64,000 nucleotides of DNA, taken from Pediococcus claussenii ATCC BAA-344 (GTDB taxonomy: Bacteria > Bacillota > Bacilli > Lactobacillales > Lactobacillaceae). Shown here in pieces: positions 9,325-18,970 of this stretch. The notes beneath the pieces are model-generated. The model saw only the letters and a program-made list of their open reading frames with translations, was not told the DNA's origin and did no database searches. The DNA lies in contig NC_016605.1 of the NCBI RefSeq assembly GCF_000237995.1, positions 620,001 to 684,000 on the forward strand, read 5' to 3'. How positions within the stretch are numbered: position 1 is the first letter of the stretch; each line of letters starts with the position of its first letter. The position numbers were made by a program, and so were the translations under genes.

Positions 9325-10159
9325 TGTTCTAAGACCGGATAATGAAAATTGGACAAAACAGTTAGCTCGACTGAAGGAAAAAGATGGTAAGTTAATCACT
9401 TTGGCTCCTGATCCATTATTTCAGTTTAAGTCTCAACAAAATTACCCTAATGTGCTGAATATCGTTGACTATGTTACTGAACGAACTTATGACCCTACGT
9501 CATCACTATTCTTTGATAAAGTTCCAACCGTTGATGGTGCCGAAATATTTGTGAATAACGATGGAACGATTTCAATTATCTGCGATGGTGAAACGATTGC
9601 AATGTTGCGTACTTATCCCGGTACTCGTCGGCTAGTAAGAGATGTAAAGTATCTTAATAGTGATGGTACAACTGATTATTTGGAAGAATATGCATTTGAT
9701 GGGAAGTTATTCAGTCAGATCTATTACTTTGAGAATAAGGTTCAACAGATTGCGTTTTATAATGACGATCAAAATGTCCGACTTCGGTTTTACTTTTATG
9801 ACGGCAGTATTAATGCAGTTACGATCGTCAATCCAATTACACAAAAAGTAGAACGAAAGTTTGATAATTTGAATCAATTCTTTGCGGAAATTGTTGGGGA
9901 GATTGTAAAGCCTAATGATCAAGTTGGAATTAGCTATATGGGTGTCGAATTGAATGCGTTAGCTAAAACGAAGTCCAAAAATTCCCTCTATTTAGATGAA
10001 TCGGTTTTTGATGATACTAATAATATCAAGGGTAATTTAGAAGCAATTATGGATAATCGCGTTAGTTCGGTTGATAAAGTTTATATTTCAGAAGAAGATT
10101 ATGCTAAATTGCTTGAAAATAAGGTTGATATGCATAAATATAGTGTTTTAAAAAAATAG
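9305..10159 (+). CDS. gtfB: GtfB, glycosylation partner of GtfA, C-terminally short
   Basis: 284 aa against roughly 440 for characterised GtfB proteins. The N-terminal nucleotide-fold part and the extended beta-sheet region (about residues 75-200, with TYPGTRR and EEYAFDGKLF) that mediates GtfA binding are present. The frame then stops after YSVLKK, so the second Rossmann-like domain is absent. The next 107 bases hold only a terminator, so no frameshifted remainder exists here. GtfB is a non-catalytic substrate-binding and regulatory subunit in streptococci, so a short form could still stabilise GtfA but might recognise cargo differently. Strong GGGAGG site; last gene of the operon. Confidence 0.8.
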   Translation: MDYEIVNVLRPDNENWTKQLARLKEKDGKLITLAPDPLFQFKSQQNYPNVLNIVDYVTERTYDPTSSLFFDKVPTVDGAEIFVNNDGTISIICDGETIAMLRTYPGTRRLVRDVKYLNSDGTTDYLEEYAFDGKLFSQIYYFENKVQQIAFYNDDQNVRLRFYFYDGSINAVTIVNPITQKVERKFDNLNQFFAEIVGEIVKPNDQVGISYMGVELNALAKTKSKNSLYLDESVFDDTNNIKGNLEAIMDNRVSSVDKVYISEEDYAKLLENKVDMHKYSVLKK

Positions 10160-10206
10160 AAATTGAATATCAGGCTGTTGAAATGAATTTAAGTTAATAA
10201 AATAAA

Positions 10207-10247
10207 AATGAGACTAAAACAAAGGGTGACTTTGTTTTAGTCTCATT
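10207..10247. terminator. Bidirectional terminator between gtfB and the BspA-like gene
   Basis: A perfect 18-bp stem (10207-10224 with 10230-10247) around a GGTGA loop, with A-rich flank on the left and a T run on the right. It can end both the secA2 operon and the convergent surface-protein gene. Confidence 0.9.
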
Positions 10248-10266
10248 TTTTGCATACATAGTGGTG

Positions 10267-13164
10267 TTAGTTTGCTATATATTTGATTTGAATTATTGAG
10301 TTAGCAGTGGTGCCAGTAACCGTTTGGGCTGGTAAAACGGTGATGCTAGTATGGTAACCATCGATTGTAGGAATCGTGATCCCACGCCAGGCATCGGAAC
10401 CCGCAGCCGCCCAATCAGTAGTTTTTACGACGGCGCCAGTTGCTAAGTCAGTTGTTACATCACGAGATAGTTGGACTGTTTCAGTTATGTCACCAAATGA
10501 AGTCTCATTATCAGGTGTAATGAATTTGATTGTGCGAGTAACATTACGCGTTTGGGTAACTGTAGATTTATCACCAGAAACATAGATATTTAGTGTTTGA
10601 GGAGCAGTTGTCCAAGTGTAACTACTATCTTGTAATTGAGCCTGACCATTTAATTCATCACCTGTGGCAAGGTGGTACTGTGCAGGAATATAGTCAGAGT
10701 CCTGGATAGTGAGGCTATCATTCAAGTCACCTGAAAAGTCAGTAGAATTTAGAATTTGTCCAGTATCAGTATCAATTACGTTAAGGGTGATTGGTTGGCT
10801 TACGTCTTGCGTGTAGACGTAGGTAACGGTACCACCGGTGGAATTAAGCACTCCGCTGGCGGTCAAGCTATCAGAAGATAATTGTTTAAAGGTGTATCCG
10901 TCAATTGATTTCTGAGTAGTGGTGTAACTTTCATTAATGAATTGACCGTTTGGATAGGTGGCAGTGTCAGTTGCGAGAACTTTACCTTGATCGTCCACGT
11001 AGTTCACGGTTATAGGGGCTGCTACTTGGTGGATGTAATTATAGGTAACATTAATTGTGCTGGAAGATTGATTAGAAGTTTGAATACCCTTTGAAAGCTC
11101 TGAAAGGATACTTGATAGTAAGCTATTAGCATCAGAACCCTGAACATTTGGATATGAAGCAAACTGTTCAAAGTTCATATCAGCTGAGACATTTCCAGTA
11201 AGAGAATCCAAAACTGTGATTTTTGAATGACTTAAATCAGTATCTAGAACGTATTCACCATTGTTAAGTGAAAGCGGTGGCATCTGGAATTGGAAATTGT
11301 TATTTGAATTGGAAATTATTTGTTGTTGAGAATTTCCATTTAGCACTGTATTATTGTCCAAAACTAAGTGGGAACCAGAACTAATTGATCCGTCGTCAGC
11401 TGTAAATATTTCATTTACAGTAGTGGGCTGAATGGCATGCTCTGCTAATACGTATGTTTCAACAGGTCCGCCGTTTTGGTATAACGCATTCATTTCTTGC
11501 CATGTGTAGACAGGACCATTGGGGTTATCAATAGTTCCCGTTCCGACTGCTTGATATCCAACTTTTCCGTCTGCACCATAAGCGTAATTTGTAGGATTGC
11601 CATTGAAGTCCAGAACTACTTGTCCATAAGAAGGATTAACGCCAAATTCACTTTCATTGAGATTTATTATGCTTTTTGAGCCCAGTGTAACTGCCTTAAG
11701 ACCATCAAGGTAACCATAGAAAACTAAAGCTAAATCGGAAGGCCCTCCATTTTTAATCACAGTTGGCATGTCAAAGTTGCTGAGGTCCAATGAAGTAACA
11801 CCTGACCAGCCAAACATTCCAGTTATATCTTTGAGATGAGGAGCTACCCATTTTGTTATATCAATATTAGATAACTTGGGACTCCCTGCAAATAGCATCA
11901 TTGCGTTGGTTAAACTAGATACATTCCAGTTAGAAACATCAAGTGTTTTTAGATTAGAATTAGTGGCAAACATAAAAGACATATCTGTTACGTTTGAAAC
12001 ATCCCAGTTGGCTACATCAATTGTTTCAAGGGCAGAAGTCCCCCAAAACATTCCTTGAGTTGTTGTTACGTGAGAAGTATCGAAATTAGTTACATTTAAT
12101 GTTTTTAACTCCACATCAAAGGAGAACATACCAAGCATATTAGTAACATTTTTCGTATTAAAGTTTGATAAATTCAGAGACTGTAGGGAGGCTAATTCGG
12201 CGAACATTCCTTCCATAGTGGTAACTTTTGAAGTATCAAAACTTGAAACGTTAATATTTTTGATTTGGCTATTTCCTACGAATCCTGTTTGGGTTAGAGC
12301 ACCTGCAAACATATACCGCATGTTAGTAACTTTAGAAGTATTGAATTTTGTTAAATCCAATTCTGTAATTGAATTGAGACCAGAAAACATGTATGACATG
12401 TCAGATACATTGGAAGTATCTAGATTTTCAAGGCCATTAAACTTTGTTAAACTACTATTCACTCCGGCCGCGTTATCATCAGAAAACAAGTAACTAGAAT
12501 CAGCATTTGCCACAACTCCTTGATCAATATTAATAGTATTAATATTATTGGAGGTAATTCCATTCCATTTGCCAGCATCGGTGCTTGACCCGAGAACTCC
12601 GGCATGAATATTTAAATCACCTTGACTATCAATATCCCATGCAGAAGTTCCAAAGACGCCGGATTTCACAATACTATTGGTTGAAGATGAAGATGCTGGA
12701 ACTGCTGTGTTTGAGGCCGTAGAAGAAACGGTGCCAGCTTGTGAAGAGGTTGAGCTGTCTGCTGTATTGGAACTACTAACTGCTTTTGTAGTTGTCATAC
12801 TAGATGTGGTAGTGCTACTTGATGCTGCGGAATTTTGTACTGCAGGTGAAGAACTTGCAGCAGAACTGTTAGTTGCAGTTTCGAAACTTGATAGGGACGT
12901 TGCTTTGGAATTTTGTGAATTAGTTGCCGTGCCACTGGTACTTGTTTCAGAACTACTTTGACTTTGGAAAGATGATGTGGCTGACGAACTAGCAACAGAG
13001 TTTGAACTTGGTGTCGTTTGTGTTGTTGTATCAGTTTGATTAGTAACAGTATCGGCATGTGCTGATGCAACCCCCATTGCACCGAAAATCCCAATAGTGG
13101 TAATAGCAGCGATTAACCACTGTTTGCCAGCTTTGTAAAGCTTGTAATGTTTTTTTGTATCCAT
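10267..13164 (-). CDS. Serine-rich BspA-type/MucBP surface protein with accessory Sec signal, no anchor
   Basis: 965-aa secreted protein. Residues 1-37 form a KxYKxGKxW signal peptide (HYKLYKAGKQW, cleavage near AHA-DT), the hallmark of accessory Sec cargo. Residues about 40-170 are Ser/Thr/Ala-rich. About nine BspA-type leucine-rich units (FDTSKVTTMEGMF-like; about 225-480) follow, then a region I cannot assign, a MucBP domain (about 711-786), a related beta domain, and a complete Mub-type terminal domain (about 875-965). The protein stops there with no LPxTG motif, hydrophobic helix or basic tail, so it should be released or held noncovalently. A strong TAGGAGGAG site precedes the ATG. It is convergent with gtfB and divergent from the large adhesin. 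Confidence 0.9.
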   Translation of the reverse strand: MDTKKHYKLYKAGKQWLIAAITTIGIFGAMGVASAHADTVTNQTDTTTQTTPSSNSVASSSATSSFQSQSSSETSTSGTATNSQNSKATSLSSFETATNSSAASSSPAVQNSAASSSTTTSSMTTTKAVSSSNTADSSTSSQAGTVSSTASNTAVPASSSSTNSIVKSGVFGTSAWDIDSQGDLNIHAGVLGSSTDAGKWNGITSNNINTINIDQGVVANADSSYLFSDDNAAGVNSSLTKFNGLENLDTSNVSDMSYMFSGLNSITELDLTKFNTSKVTNMRYMFAGALTQTGFVGNSQIKNINVSSFDTSKVTTMEGMFAELASLQSLNLSNFNTKNVTNMLGMFSFDVELKTLNVTNFDTSHVTTTQGMFWGTSALETIDVANWDVSNVTDMSFMFATNSNLKTLDVSNWNVSSLTNAMMLFAGSPKLSNIDITKWVAPHLKDITGMFGWSGVTSLDLSNFDMPTVIKNGGPSDLALVFYGYLDGLKAVTLGSKSIINLNESEFGVNPSYGQVVLDFNGNPTNYAYGADGKVGYQAVGTGTIDNPNGPVYTWQEMNALYQNGGPVETYVLAEHAIQPTTVNEIFTADDGSISSGSHLVLDNNTVLNGNSQQQIISNSNNNFQFQMPPLSLNNGEYVLDTDLSHSKITVLDSLTGNVSADMNFEQFASYPNVQGSDANSLLSSILSELSKGIQTSNQSSSTINVTYNYIHQVAAPITVNYVDDQGKVLATDTATYPNGQFINESYTTTQKSIDGYTFKQLSSDSLTASGVLNSTGGTVTYVYTQDVSQPITLNVIDTDTGQILNSTDFSGDLNDSLTIQDSDYIPAQYHLATGDELNGQAQLQDSSYTWTTAPQTLNIYVSGDKSTVTQTRNVTRTIKFITPDNETSFGDITETVQLSRDVTTDLATGAVVKTTDWAAAGSDAWRGITIPTIDGYHTSITVLPAQTVTGTTANSIIQIKYIAN

Positions 13165-13187
13165 TATAAAACTCCTCCTAAGTAATA

Positions 13188-13201
13188 ATTAAGCGCTTTC
13201 A
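13188..13201 (-). promoter_or_regulatory. Candidate CcpA (cre) site in the leader of the BspA-like gene
   Basis: Minus-strand TGAAAGCGCTTAAT matches the cre consensus TGWAARCGYTWNCW at 13 of 14 positions. It lies 24-37 bases before the start codon, downstream of the likely promoter, where CcpA would act as a roadblock. Motif match only. Confidence 0.4.
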
Positions 13202-13252
13202 AAAAAACAACCCTCCTTATTCAAAATTAGATAAGTTAATACTTAGGGAAAT

Positions 13253-13258
13253 ATTATA
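13253..13258 (-). promoter_or_regulatory. Possible -10 of the BspA-like gene
   Basis: Minus-strand TATAAT lies about 90 bases before the start codon in an AT-rich stretch. No convincing -35 is seen 16-18 bases upstream, so this is a weak call. Confidence 0.3.
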
Positions 13259-13386
13259 TTAATAAGCGCCAATTGTACAGTATTTTTGTTTTTTAGTATT
13301 TTTGTAGAAAATAAATAAAAATCATACATTGACAAGGTATAAAATGTAGTATTTATACGTTAAATGTGATATTACTGTTGCGTTAA

Positions 13387-13434
13387 GTGGGGTGTCCCAC
13401 AACTGTTGACAGTGTTAAATTTGTATATTTGAAT
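13387..13434 (+). promoter_or_regulatory. Putative promoter and palindrome of the large serine-rich adhesin
   Basis: TTGACA (13406-13411) and TTGAAT (13429-13434) are 17 bases apart. Immediately upstream is the inverted repeat GTGGG-GTGT-CCCAC (13387-13400), a possible regulator site. Downstream, before the ATG at 13514, TTTAAG and CTTAAA (from about 13464) can form a small hairpin in the leader. The rest of the 350-base gap between the two surface-protein genes is AT-rich and shows no gene. Confidence 0.4.
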
Positions 13435-13513
13435 ATGTAAATATTGTCCAACAAAAATGCTGAGCTTTAAGGGTTACTTACTTAAAGGTCTGAGCTCAAA
13501 TGGGGGAGATATA

Positions 13514-16500
13514 ATGTCTTTTTGGAGAAAAAATCACAAGAGTACGAATCTGAATACAAAAAATCATTACAAGATGTACAAAGCAGGTAAGCAGTGGCTT
13601 TTTGCGGGTATCACAACGATTGCTGGCCTTGGGGGTCAGTCAATTGCCGGTGCGAAGGCGGATTCTTTAAGTGCAACTTCAACTGCAACAAAGGACGTCC
13701 AAGATCAGGATGTGCTAGCGACAGGGGATAGTGCCATTATTCCAGCTGAGTCGAGTGTAGCAAGTAGTTCAGTGGCTACAGCATCTGCAACGAGCGCAAC
13801 GCTTTCATCTGCGAGTAGCGCGGTAAGCAGTTCAAATTCATCAAATACAAGTAGTGCCAGTGCATCAAGTGCTGACACTTCTTCGAGTTCAAGCAGTGTT
13901 GCCTCTGGCTCAAATACGACATCATCTTCCGTTAGTTCAACATCAAGTAGCAGTGCTACTTCGTCAGCAAATGCAAGTAGTAATAATAGCAATAGTTCAA
14001 GTGCTACATCTTCAACTGTTAATAGTAGTTCCAATTCTGCTGCGACATCATCAACAGCAGAATCATCCAGCCCAGTTAGCAGTTCTAGTTCAGTGGCATC
14101 GATCACTTCAAATGCACTTTCTTCTGCAACTTCGGGAACTCAAAGTTTAGTAAGTTCAGGAGTAACCAACACAACGAGCTCAAGTGCTACGACAAGTTCT
14201 ACAGCAACAAGTAGTAGTGCAGTAGCCTCTTTAAGCATGTCAAATAGTATGAGCTTAAGTGAGAGTCAATCTTTAATTAGCTTAGCTTCATTGAATATTG
14301 GCAGTTCAGTAGCGGCATCTAGTGCTGCAAGCAGCGCAAAGAAAGTTGCTATGAAGGCTATGGTAATGGCAGCTACGGTTGCTCCCACGGTTGCAGTTAA
14401 TGTGGGTAGTTTGTCGTACAACATGGGTACACAGATTGCATATTATGCACTTAGAAGTTGGAAGGATAGTGGGCTGAATATCGTTTCACTTACTCCATCT
14501 TGGTTACTAGCAAACTTTACAGCAATAAGTGCTCTTTTGACGTATTACCAAGCAAATGGAACGGTTTTAAGAGCAGATGGTACTATGGATCCATCCTTAA
14601 TTGCTGCACTCAGCGGAATATATGCCGCTCCTAGTTGGTCAGGACAAACCGGGATTAAAGTTTCCGGGAGTACCGCGGCTAGCAGTGGTTATACTCAAAA
14701 TGGTAGTGGGTGGAATAATACTGATTATACCAACGACTATTATCTAATAGGTACGGTTAAAAACCCATTTTCAGCAACGGATTATTATGCTGGAATTGCA
14801 TCTATTCTGAATGTTTATGCACAAGAGGTTACTAACTACTTCGACCAGGTAGCTACAAAAGTGCAAGATACTTCTGGTGGAGTCGGAAACTCATTGTCAG
14901 ATCAATTAGCTAGTTACTTCACTTATAATCCTAATATTGCACAGAATCAATCTGGAGCTTTGGGCCTGTTGGCAAACGTTACTGCCTTGGTTTCGCCTTT
15001 ATTGAGTGCGCAAGGATCGAATGACTCTTTAACGGGTCAAATACCTGGAATTTTTGGATTTCATGTGACAACTAGTGATCCATTGATTATTTCTGATTTA
15101 ACACAAAACGCTTCTAATGCCTATAACACAGGTTCATTGCAGTCATTAGATAATCTTATTAGCGTTGTGATGAGTTCATTACAACCTGCGATTGAAAAAC
15201 AGTTGTTCAATGATATTAGAACTTTGGGTATTAATCAGAGCGGCTCACTAAGCATTCCTAGTGATCTATATACCGCAGTTTATACACTAACACCGGGGCT
15301 TGCACAGGTTATTTCATATTTCAACTTTTCTTCTTTGTTGAACCTGCCTCTGTTAAATCAAATATACTTATCGGTAGTGAATGGTATTAGAACGGCCATT
15401 GTAAATGATGCGATCGTAGGTGTTAATGCAGCCTTTAAAAATATCCTTGATCCAAAGGATAACCCCGATCCTGATTATAGTACAGTTGCCGGTTACAATA
15501 GAACAAGCGCAAGTGGAGCGGCAAACACTGTTCAAACAACTCAAAATACAACACTTCTTGCACAATCTGTTGGTTATTCTTGGGCACAACAAGTCGTTCC
15601 TACTATTTTGCGGGCTGCTTCTGCCGACGCCTTAAACAAGGCAACACCACAAAATTTAAACGAAATTTTAAATACTTTATTAAATGCTGGCGTTATAACA
15701 TCAGCACAAGTAACACAATTAACAGTTGCAGGAACTCAAAATACAAGTTATACAAATTATGTTGCTGATCCAACAGGAGCACAAAATTTAATAACGAGTT
15801 TGTATACTGCTGAGTACAACGCTGTTCAACAAGCAGTGACAGATTTTAACAACGGGACTCCTAAGGGTGCTAATCCTACTTGGACTGATCCTTCAACAGT
15901 CCAGACTGACGGAACTAATAGTGGTATTGAGACACTCACAGATTATGGGAATGTCTACGATTACCTTGTTAAGGTGCGCCATGATGCAATGGTTGATGCT
16001 GATGCTAAATCCCATAGTGAGAAAGACGGTAAAGTTGCGGCACTGACTAGTGTTTCTGGATCGACTAATGCTAATTTTAATACAACCGCTGGATTGACGA
16101 ATTATGTAACGAATGCAGTTTCGGCCTCTGGGATTCTTAGCTCAACTAGCGATATATCTGCGTTGGCAGCAATCAGTCAGACTGATTATGTTTCTGAGTA
16201 CAACGCAGAAGCAGCTTTAACAAATACCGCATTTGCCCAAGGAGCTGCAGCGGCTCAAGTCCAAATTAGATTACATCCTAATGGGCATTTAGCTAGTCCA
16301 GCTAGTGTTGATTACAATGGCTACAGTGGAAGTAGTGATAAAACAGCACAATACGCAGTAACTACGGATACCCTCCAAACCGGGCAAGCCTTTACTGACG
16401 GTTATTTGGCAAGCGTTGATACTGTTACCGAGATCGCGGCACCATCAGCGCCAACTAGTTCTTGGACGACAGCACAGCTTACTGCATTTAATACGGCTAT

Positions 16501-18970
16501 TAAGAATGCATTTCCTAATGCAACACAGCAGTCAAATGGTAATTGGGTAATTGGAACGGACTATGTAGCACCTGGTGCTACGAATGTTCTCTATACTGCA
16601 CCTACAACAGTGACTGGTTTTGGATCTACCAATCAAACTTTGACAACTGCTGGCGCTGCGGGGAACACATCCGATACAGTTACATTTACGTTCACGGCTG
16701 GCGTTAATTTGATTAGTAACTATGGAATTGACGGTGCATCAAGTACCGGTCTTGGACAAGATACTTCATTTACGCCAACTGGAACAGCTTTAACAATTCC
16801 CGGATTACTTACAGGGCTGAATGGAGAATTACAGACTTGGCACAATGCTAGCAAGATCTTGTTTGATTTTAATAATACGACTTTTTCAACGACCTCCAAT
16901 GGCGTAACTGGAAGCTCGTTGAGTATATATTTGCTCGCATATTATGCTCAGTTGGGTTATGCCACTGCCACTGATTTACAGACTGCAATTTCTAATGAGT
17001 TTGCTAGTGGCAGTGATAAGCTTGCCTTACAAGTATTAGCTTTAATCCAAGGCGGGTTAGCGACAACAAGTGCTGCATCTAGTGGCACAGTTACCATGAA
17101 CTATGCTTTTAAGAACACTAACGTTAACTCAACCGTTGCAACCGTTGGCTCGATAGTTGATCAGAGGGGTAACAAACTTCAACCCGATACAACAAATAGC
17201 TTAGTTGTTGGCAATAATTTAGTTTTCCAAACTCCAACAATTCCAACTGGGCGGACGATTAATTTTGATAACAGTTATGTTCAGATGTCGTTAGATGGAT
17301 CAGAACCAGTTAAGTATACTTTGACTCAGCTGACTCAAATCCTTGGTATCACTTTAACCGGTAATTCACAAGCAGATTTGACTAGTATCATCAATGCCTT
17401 TAACGAGGCCAATGGTAATGTAACGATTACAACCGGTAACTTGTTGGATAACTTGCAGGCTTTAACTTATATTCAATTGAACCCACAAGCATCAACAGCT
17501 TCTGTTTCTGGAAGTCAGTCAGTTACGTATACCGGCTCAGTACCAGCTTTAACTACAGGTGACTATACCGTTACACTTGCTGATGGAAGTACTTATACAT
17601 TGCAGGCTGGCGATATTGACATCATTAATAGTAGTAAAAATGCCGGAACTTACCAAGTTGAGCTTACAGCACAAGGTTTAGCTAATATTAATGCCGCTTC
17701 AGCTGATCACATTTATACGATTGATAATAGTACGCTCGGAACTCTTGTAATTAATAAGGCCAATGCAACTATTAACGTAGATGGGACACAGCATGTTTAC
17801 ACTGGGGATACGTACAACGCCACAGCTACGGCAACTGGTGCTGTAAATGGCGAAACCCTTAATTACACAGTTAGTGGTAGCCAGACTGAAATTGGTAGTA
17901 GCCCAGTAGCAGTCAACTTCGATCCCGCTGACCCAATTAATGCCAACTACAACATTACAGTTACTGGTGCAGCAGTTATTACAGTTGTTAGAAATGCTAC
18001 AAGTGATAGTAACAGTACTTCAGCATCTGAAAGCATGTCAGATCTTGGTAGTGTTAGTGCTTCTGATATAACAAGTGTTTCACAGAGTAATTCAATAGCG
18101 GGTTCAATTAGTATTTCTAATTCAAACAATTTTTCTGCTTCAAATTCCATTGTTGAGAGTGCTTCCACGTCGGCTTCGAAACAGTCCTCGATTGAAACAA
18201 ATGATAAAGTTTCAGAGCTGATGTCCGATTCGGCAAGTCTATCAGAGGAAGCTAGTGCTGGCGGATCCCAGAGTTTGCAAAATAGTCAAAGCCTAAGCAA
18301 CTCGATGAGTACTAATGGCGATAATTCTATTAGTAATGTTAATTCACTTAGTGAATCGAATTCACTAAGTGCTCAGAATAGTTTGAGCATTGCGCAAGGT
18401 AATAGTTTGAATAACGAACTTAGTGACGCGGAATCAGGGGTTGCATCAGGGGATACTAGTCAGTCTAATAGTGTGAATGATGCAGGTTCACAATCACTTG
18501 TTAATTCGGTTAGTGAGTCAAATAGTATTATTGATCGAGGCTCCGATGGTAGTAACGATTCAATCTCAAATTCAAACAGTTACTCTGTGGCTAATTCAAA
18601 TAGCGTACAAAATTCAATTAGTGCATCGAACAGTCTGAGCTTAGATGATTCGAACAATGTTAATTCAGATACAAGTGAATCAGTTTCATTGAGTATTTCA
18701 AATAGTCAAAATATTGTTAATTCAGTAAGCACCTCTACTAGTGGTTCTACTTCATTTAGCATGAGTGGTAATGAATCAGTTTCAGGCTCGACTTCTATAA
18801 GCGAGAGTGAAAGCTTGAGTAGTGTTGACTCTGTCAGTGGAAGTGTAAGTAATAGTAATAACGTATCAAATACGACAAGTGCGTCGCTTTCACTTAGCAA
18901 CTCGAATAGTGAAAGTACGGTGGAATCACTAAGTGTTTCTAATTCCTTGAGTGGTTTCGCAAAGTGTTAG
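13514..18970 (+). CDS. Giant serine-rich repeat adhesin, N-terminal part (frameshifted)
   Basis: 1818 aa in this frame. Residues 1-49 carry a KxYKxGKxW signal (NHYKMYKAGKQW); the first serine-rich region is about 51-275. A large non-repetitive region of about 1040 residues (276-1320), unassigned, should be the ligand-binding part. Two MBG-like beta domains follow (about 1320-1490), then an irregular SNS/SES repeat region. The frame ends abruptly at FAKC. Dropping one T from TTT at 18955-18957 makes the reading run directly into the next entry with the same repeat style and an anchor. I start at the ATG at 13514 because GGGGGAG precedes it; an upstream in-frame ATG at 13457 has no ribosome site. 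Presumed accessory Sec and GtfA/GtfB substrate. Confidence 0.9.
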   Translation: MSFWRKNHKSTNLNTKNHYKMYKAGKQWLFAGITTIAGLGGQSIAGAKADSLSATSTATKDVQDQDVLATGDSAIIPAESSVASSSVATASATSATLSSASSAVSSSNSSNTSSASASSADTSSSSSSVASGSNTTSSSVSSTSSSSATSSANASSNNSNSSSATSSTVNSSSNSAATSSTAESSSPVSSSSSVASITSNALSSATSGTQSLVSSGVTNTTSSSATTSSTATSSSAVASLSMSNSMSLSESQSLISLASLNIGSSVAASSAASSAKKVAMKAMVMAATVAPTVAVNVGSLSYNMGTQIAYYALRSWKDSGLNIVSLTPSWLLANFTAISALLTYYQANGTVLRADGTMDPSLIAALSGIYAAPSWSGQTGIKVSGSTAASSGYTQNGSGWNNTDYTNDYYLIGTVKNPFSATDYYAGIASILNVYAQEVTNYFDQVATKVQDTSGGVGNSLSDQLASYFTYNPNIAQNQSGALGLLANVTALVSPLLSAQGSNDSLTGQIPGIFGFHVTTSDPLIISDLTQNASNAYNTGSLQSLDNLISVVMSSLQPAIEKQLFNDIRTLGINQSGSLSIPSDLYTAVYTLTPGLAQVISYFNFSSLLNLPLLNQIYLSVVNGIRTAIVNDAIVGVNAAFKNILDPKDNPDPDYSTVAGYNRTSASGAANTVQTTQNTTLLAQSVGYSWAQQVVPTILRAASADALNKATPQNLNEILNTLLNAGVITSAQVTQLTVAGTQNTSYTNYVADPTGAQNLITSLYTAEYNAVQQAVTDFNNGTPKGANPTWTDPSTVQTDGTNSGIETLTDYGNVYDYLVKVRHDAMVDADAKSHSEKDGKVAALTSVSGSTNANFNTTAGLTNYVTNAVSASGILSSTSDISALAAISQTDYVSEYNAEAALTNTAFAQGAAAAQVQIRLHPNGHLASPASVDYNGYSGSSDKTAQYAVTTDTLQTGQAFTDGYLASVDTVTEIAAPSAPTSSWTTAQLTAFNTAIKNAFPNATQQSNGNWVIGTDYVAPGATNVLYTAPTTVTGFGSTNQTLTTAGAAGNTSDTVTFTFTAGVNLISNYGIDGASSTGLGQDTSFTPTGTALTIPGLLTGLNGELQTWHNASKILFDFNNTTFSTTSNGVTGSSLSIYLLAYYAQLGYATATDLQTAISNEFASGSDKLALQVLALIQGGLATTSAASSGTVTMNYAFKNTNVNSTVATVGSIVDQRGNKLQPDTTNSLVVGNNLVFQTPTIPTGRTINFDNSYVQMSLDGSEPVKYTLTQLTQILGITLTGNSQADLTSIINAFNEANGNVTITTGNLLDNLQALTYIQLNPQASTASVSGSQSVTYTGSVPALTTGDYTVTLADGSTYTLQAGDIDIINSSKNAGTYQVELTAQGLANINAASADHIYTIDNSTLGTLVINKANATINVDGTQHVYTGDTYNATATATGAVNGETLNYTVSGSQTEIGSSPVAVNFDPADPINANYNITVTGAAVITVVRNATSDSNSTSASESMSDLGSVSASDITSVSQSNSIAGSISISNSNNFSASNSIVESASTSASKQSSIETNDKVSELMSDSASLSEEASAGGSQSLQNSQSLSNSMSTNGDNSISNVNSLSESNSLSAQNSLSIAQGNSLNNELSDAESGVASGDTSQSNSVNDAGSQSLVNSVSESNSIIDRGSDGSNDSISNSNSYSVANSNSVQNSISASNSLSLDDSNNVNSDTSESVSLSISNSQNIVNSVSTSTSGSTSFSMSGNESVSGSTSISESESLSSVDSVSGSVSNSNNVSNTTSASLSLSNSNSESTVESLSVSNSLSGFAKC

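Noticed and set aside
10160-10266. Missing GtfB C-terminus in another frame
   Set aside because: Only about 100 bases, mostly terminator, so it cannot encode about 150 residues.
12677-12961. Plus-strand frame opposite the serine-rich part of the BspA-like gene
   Set aside because: Low-complexity antisense shadow (V/L/E-rich) without ribosome site; the same applies to the minus-strand frame at 13705-14106.
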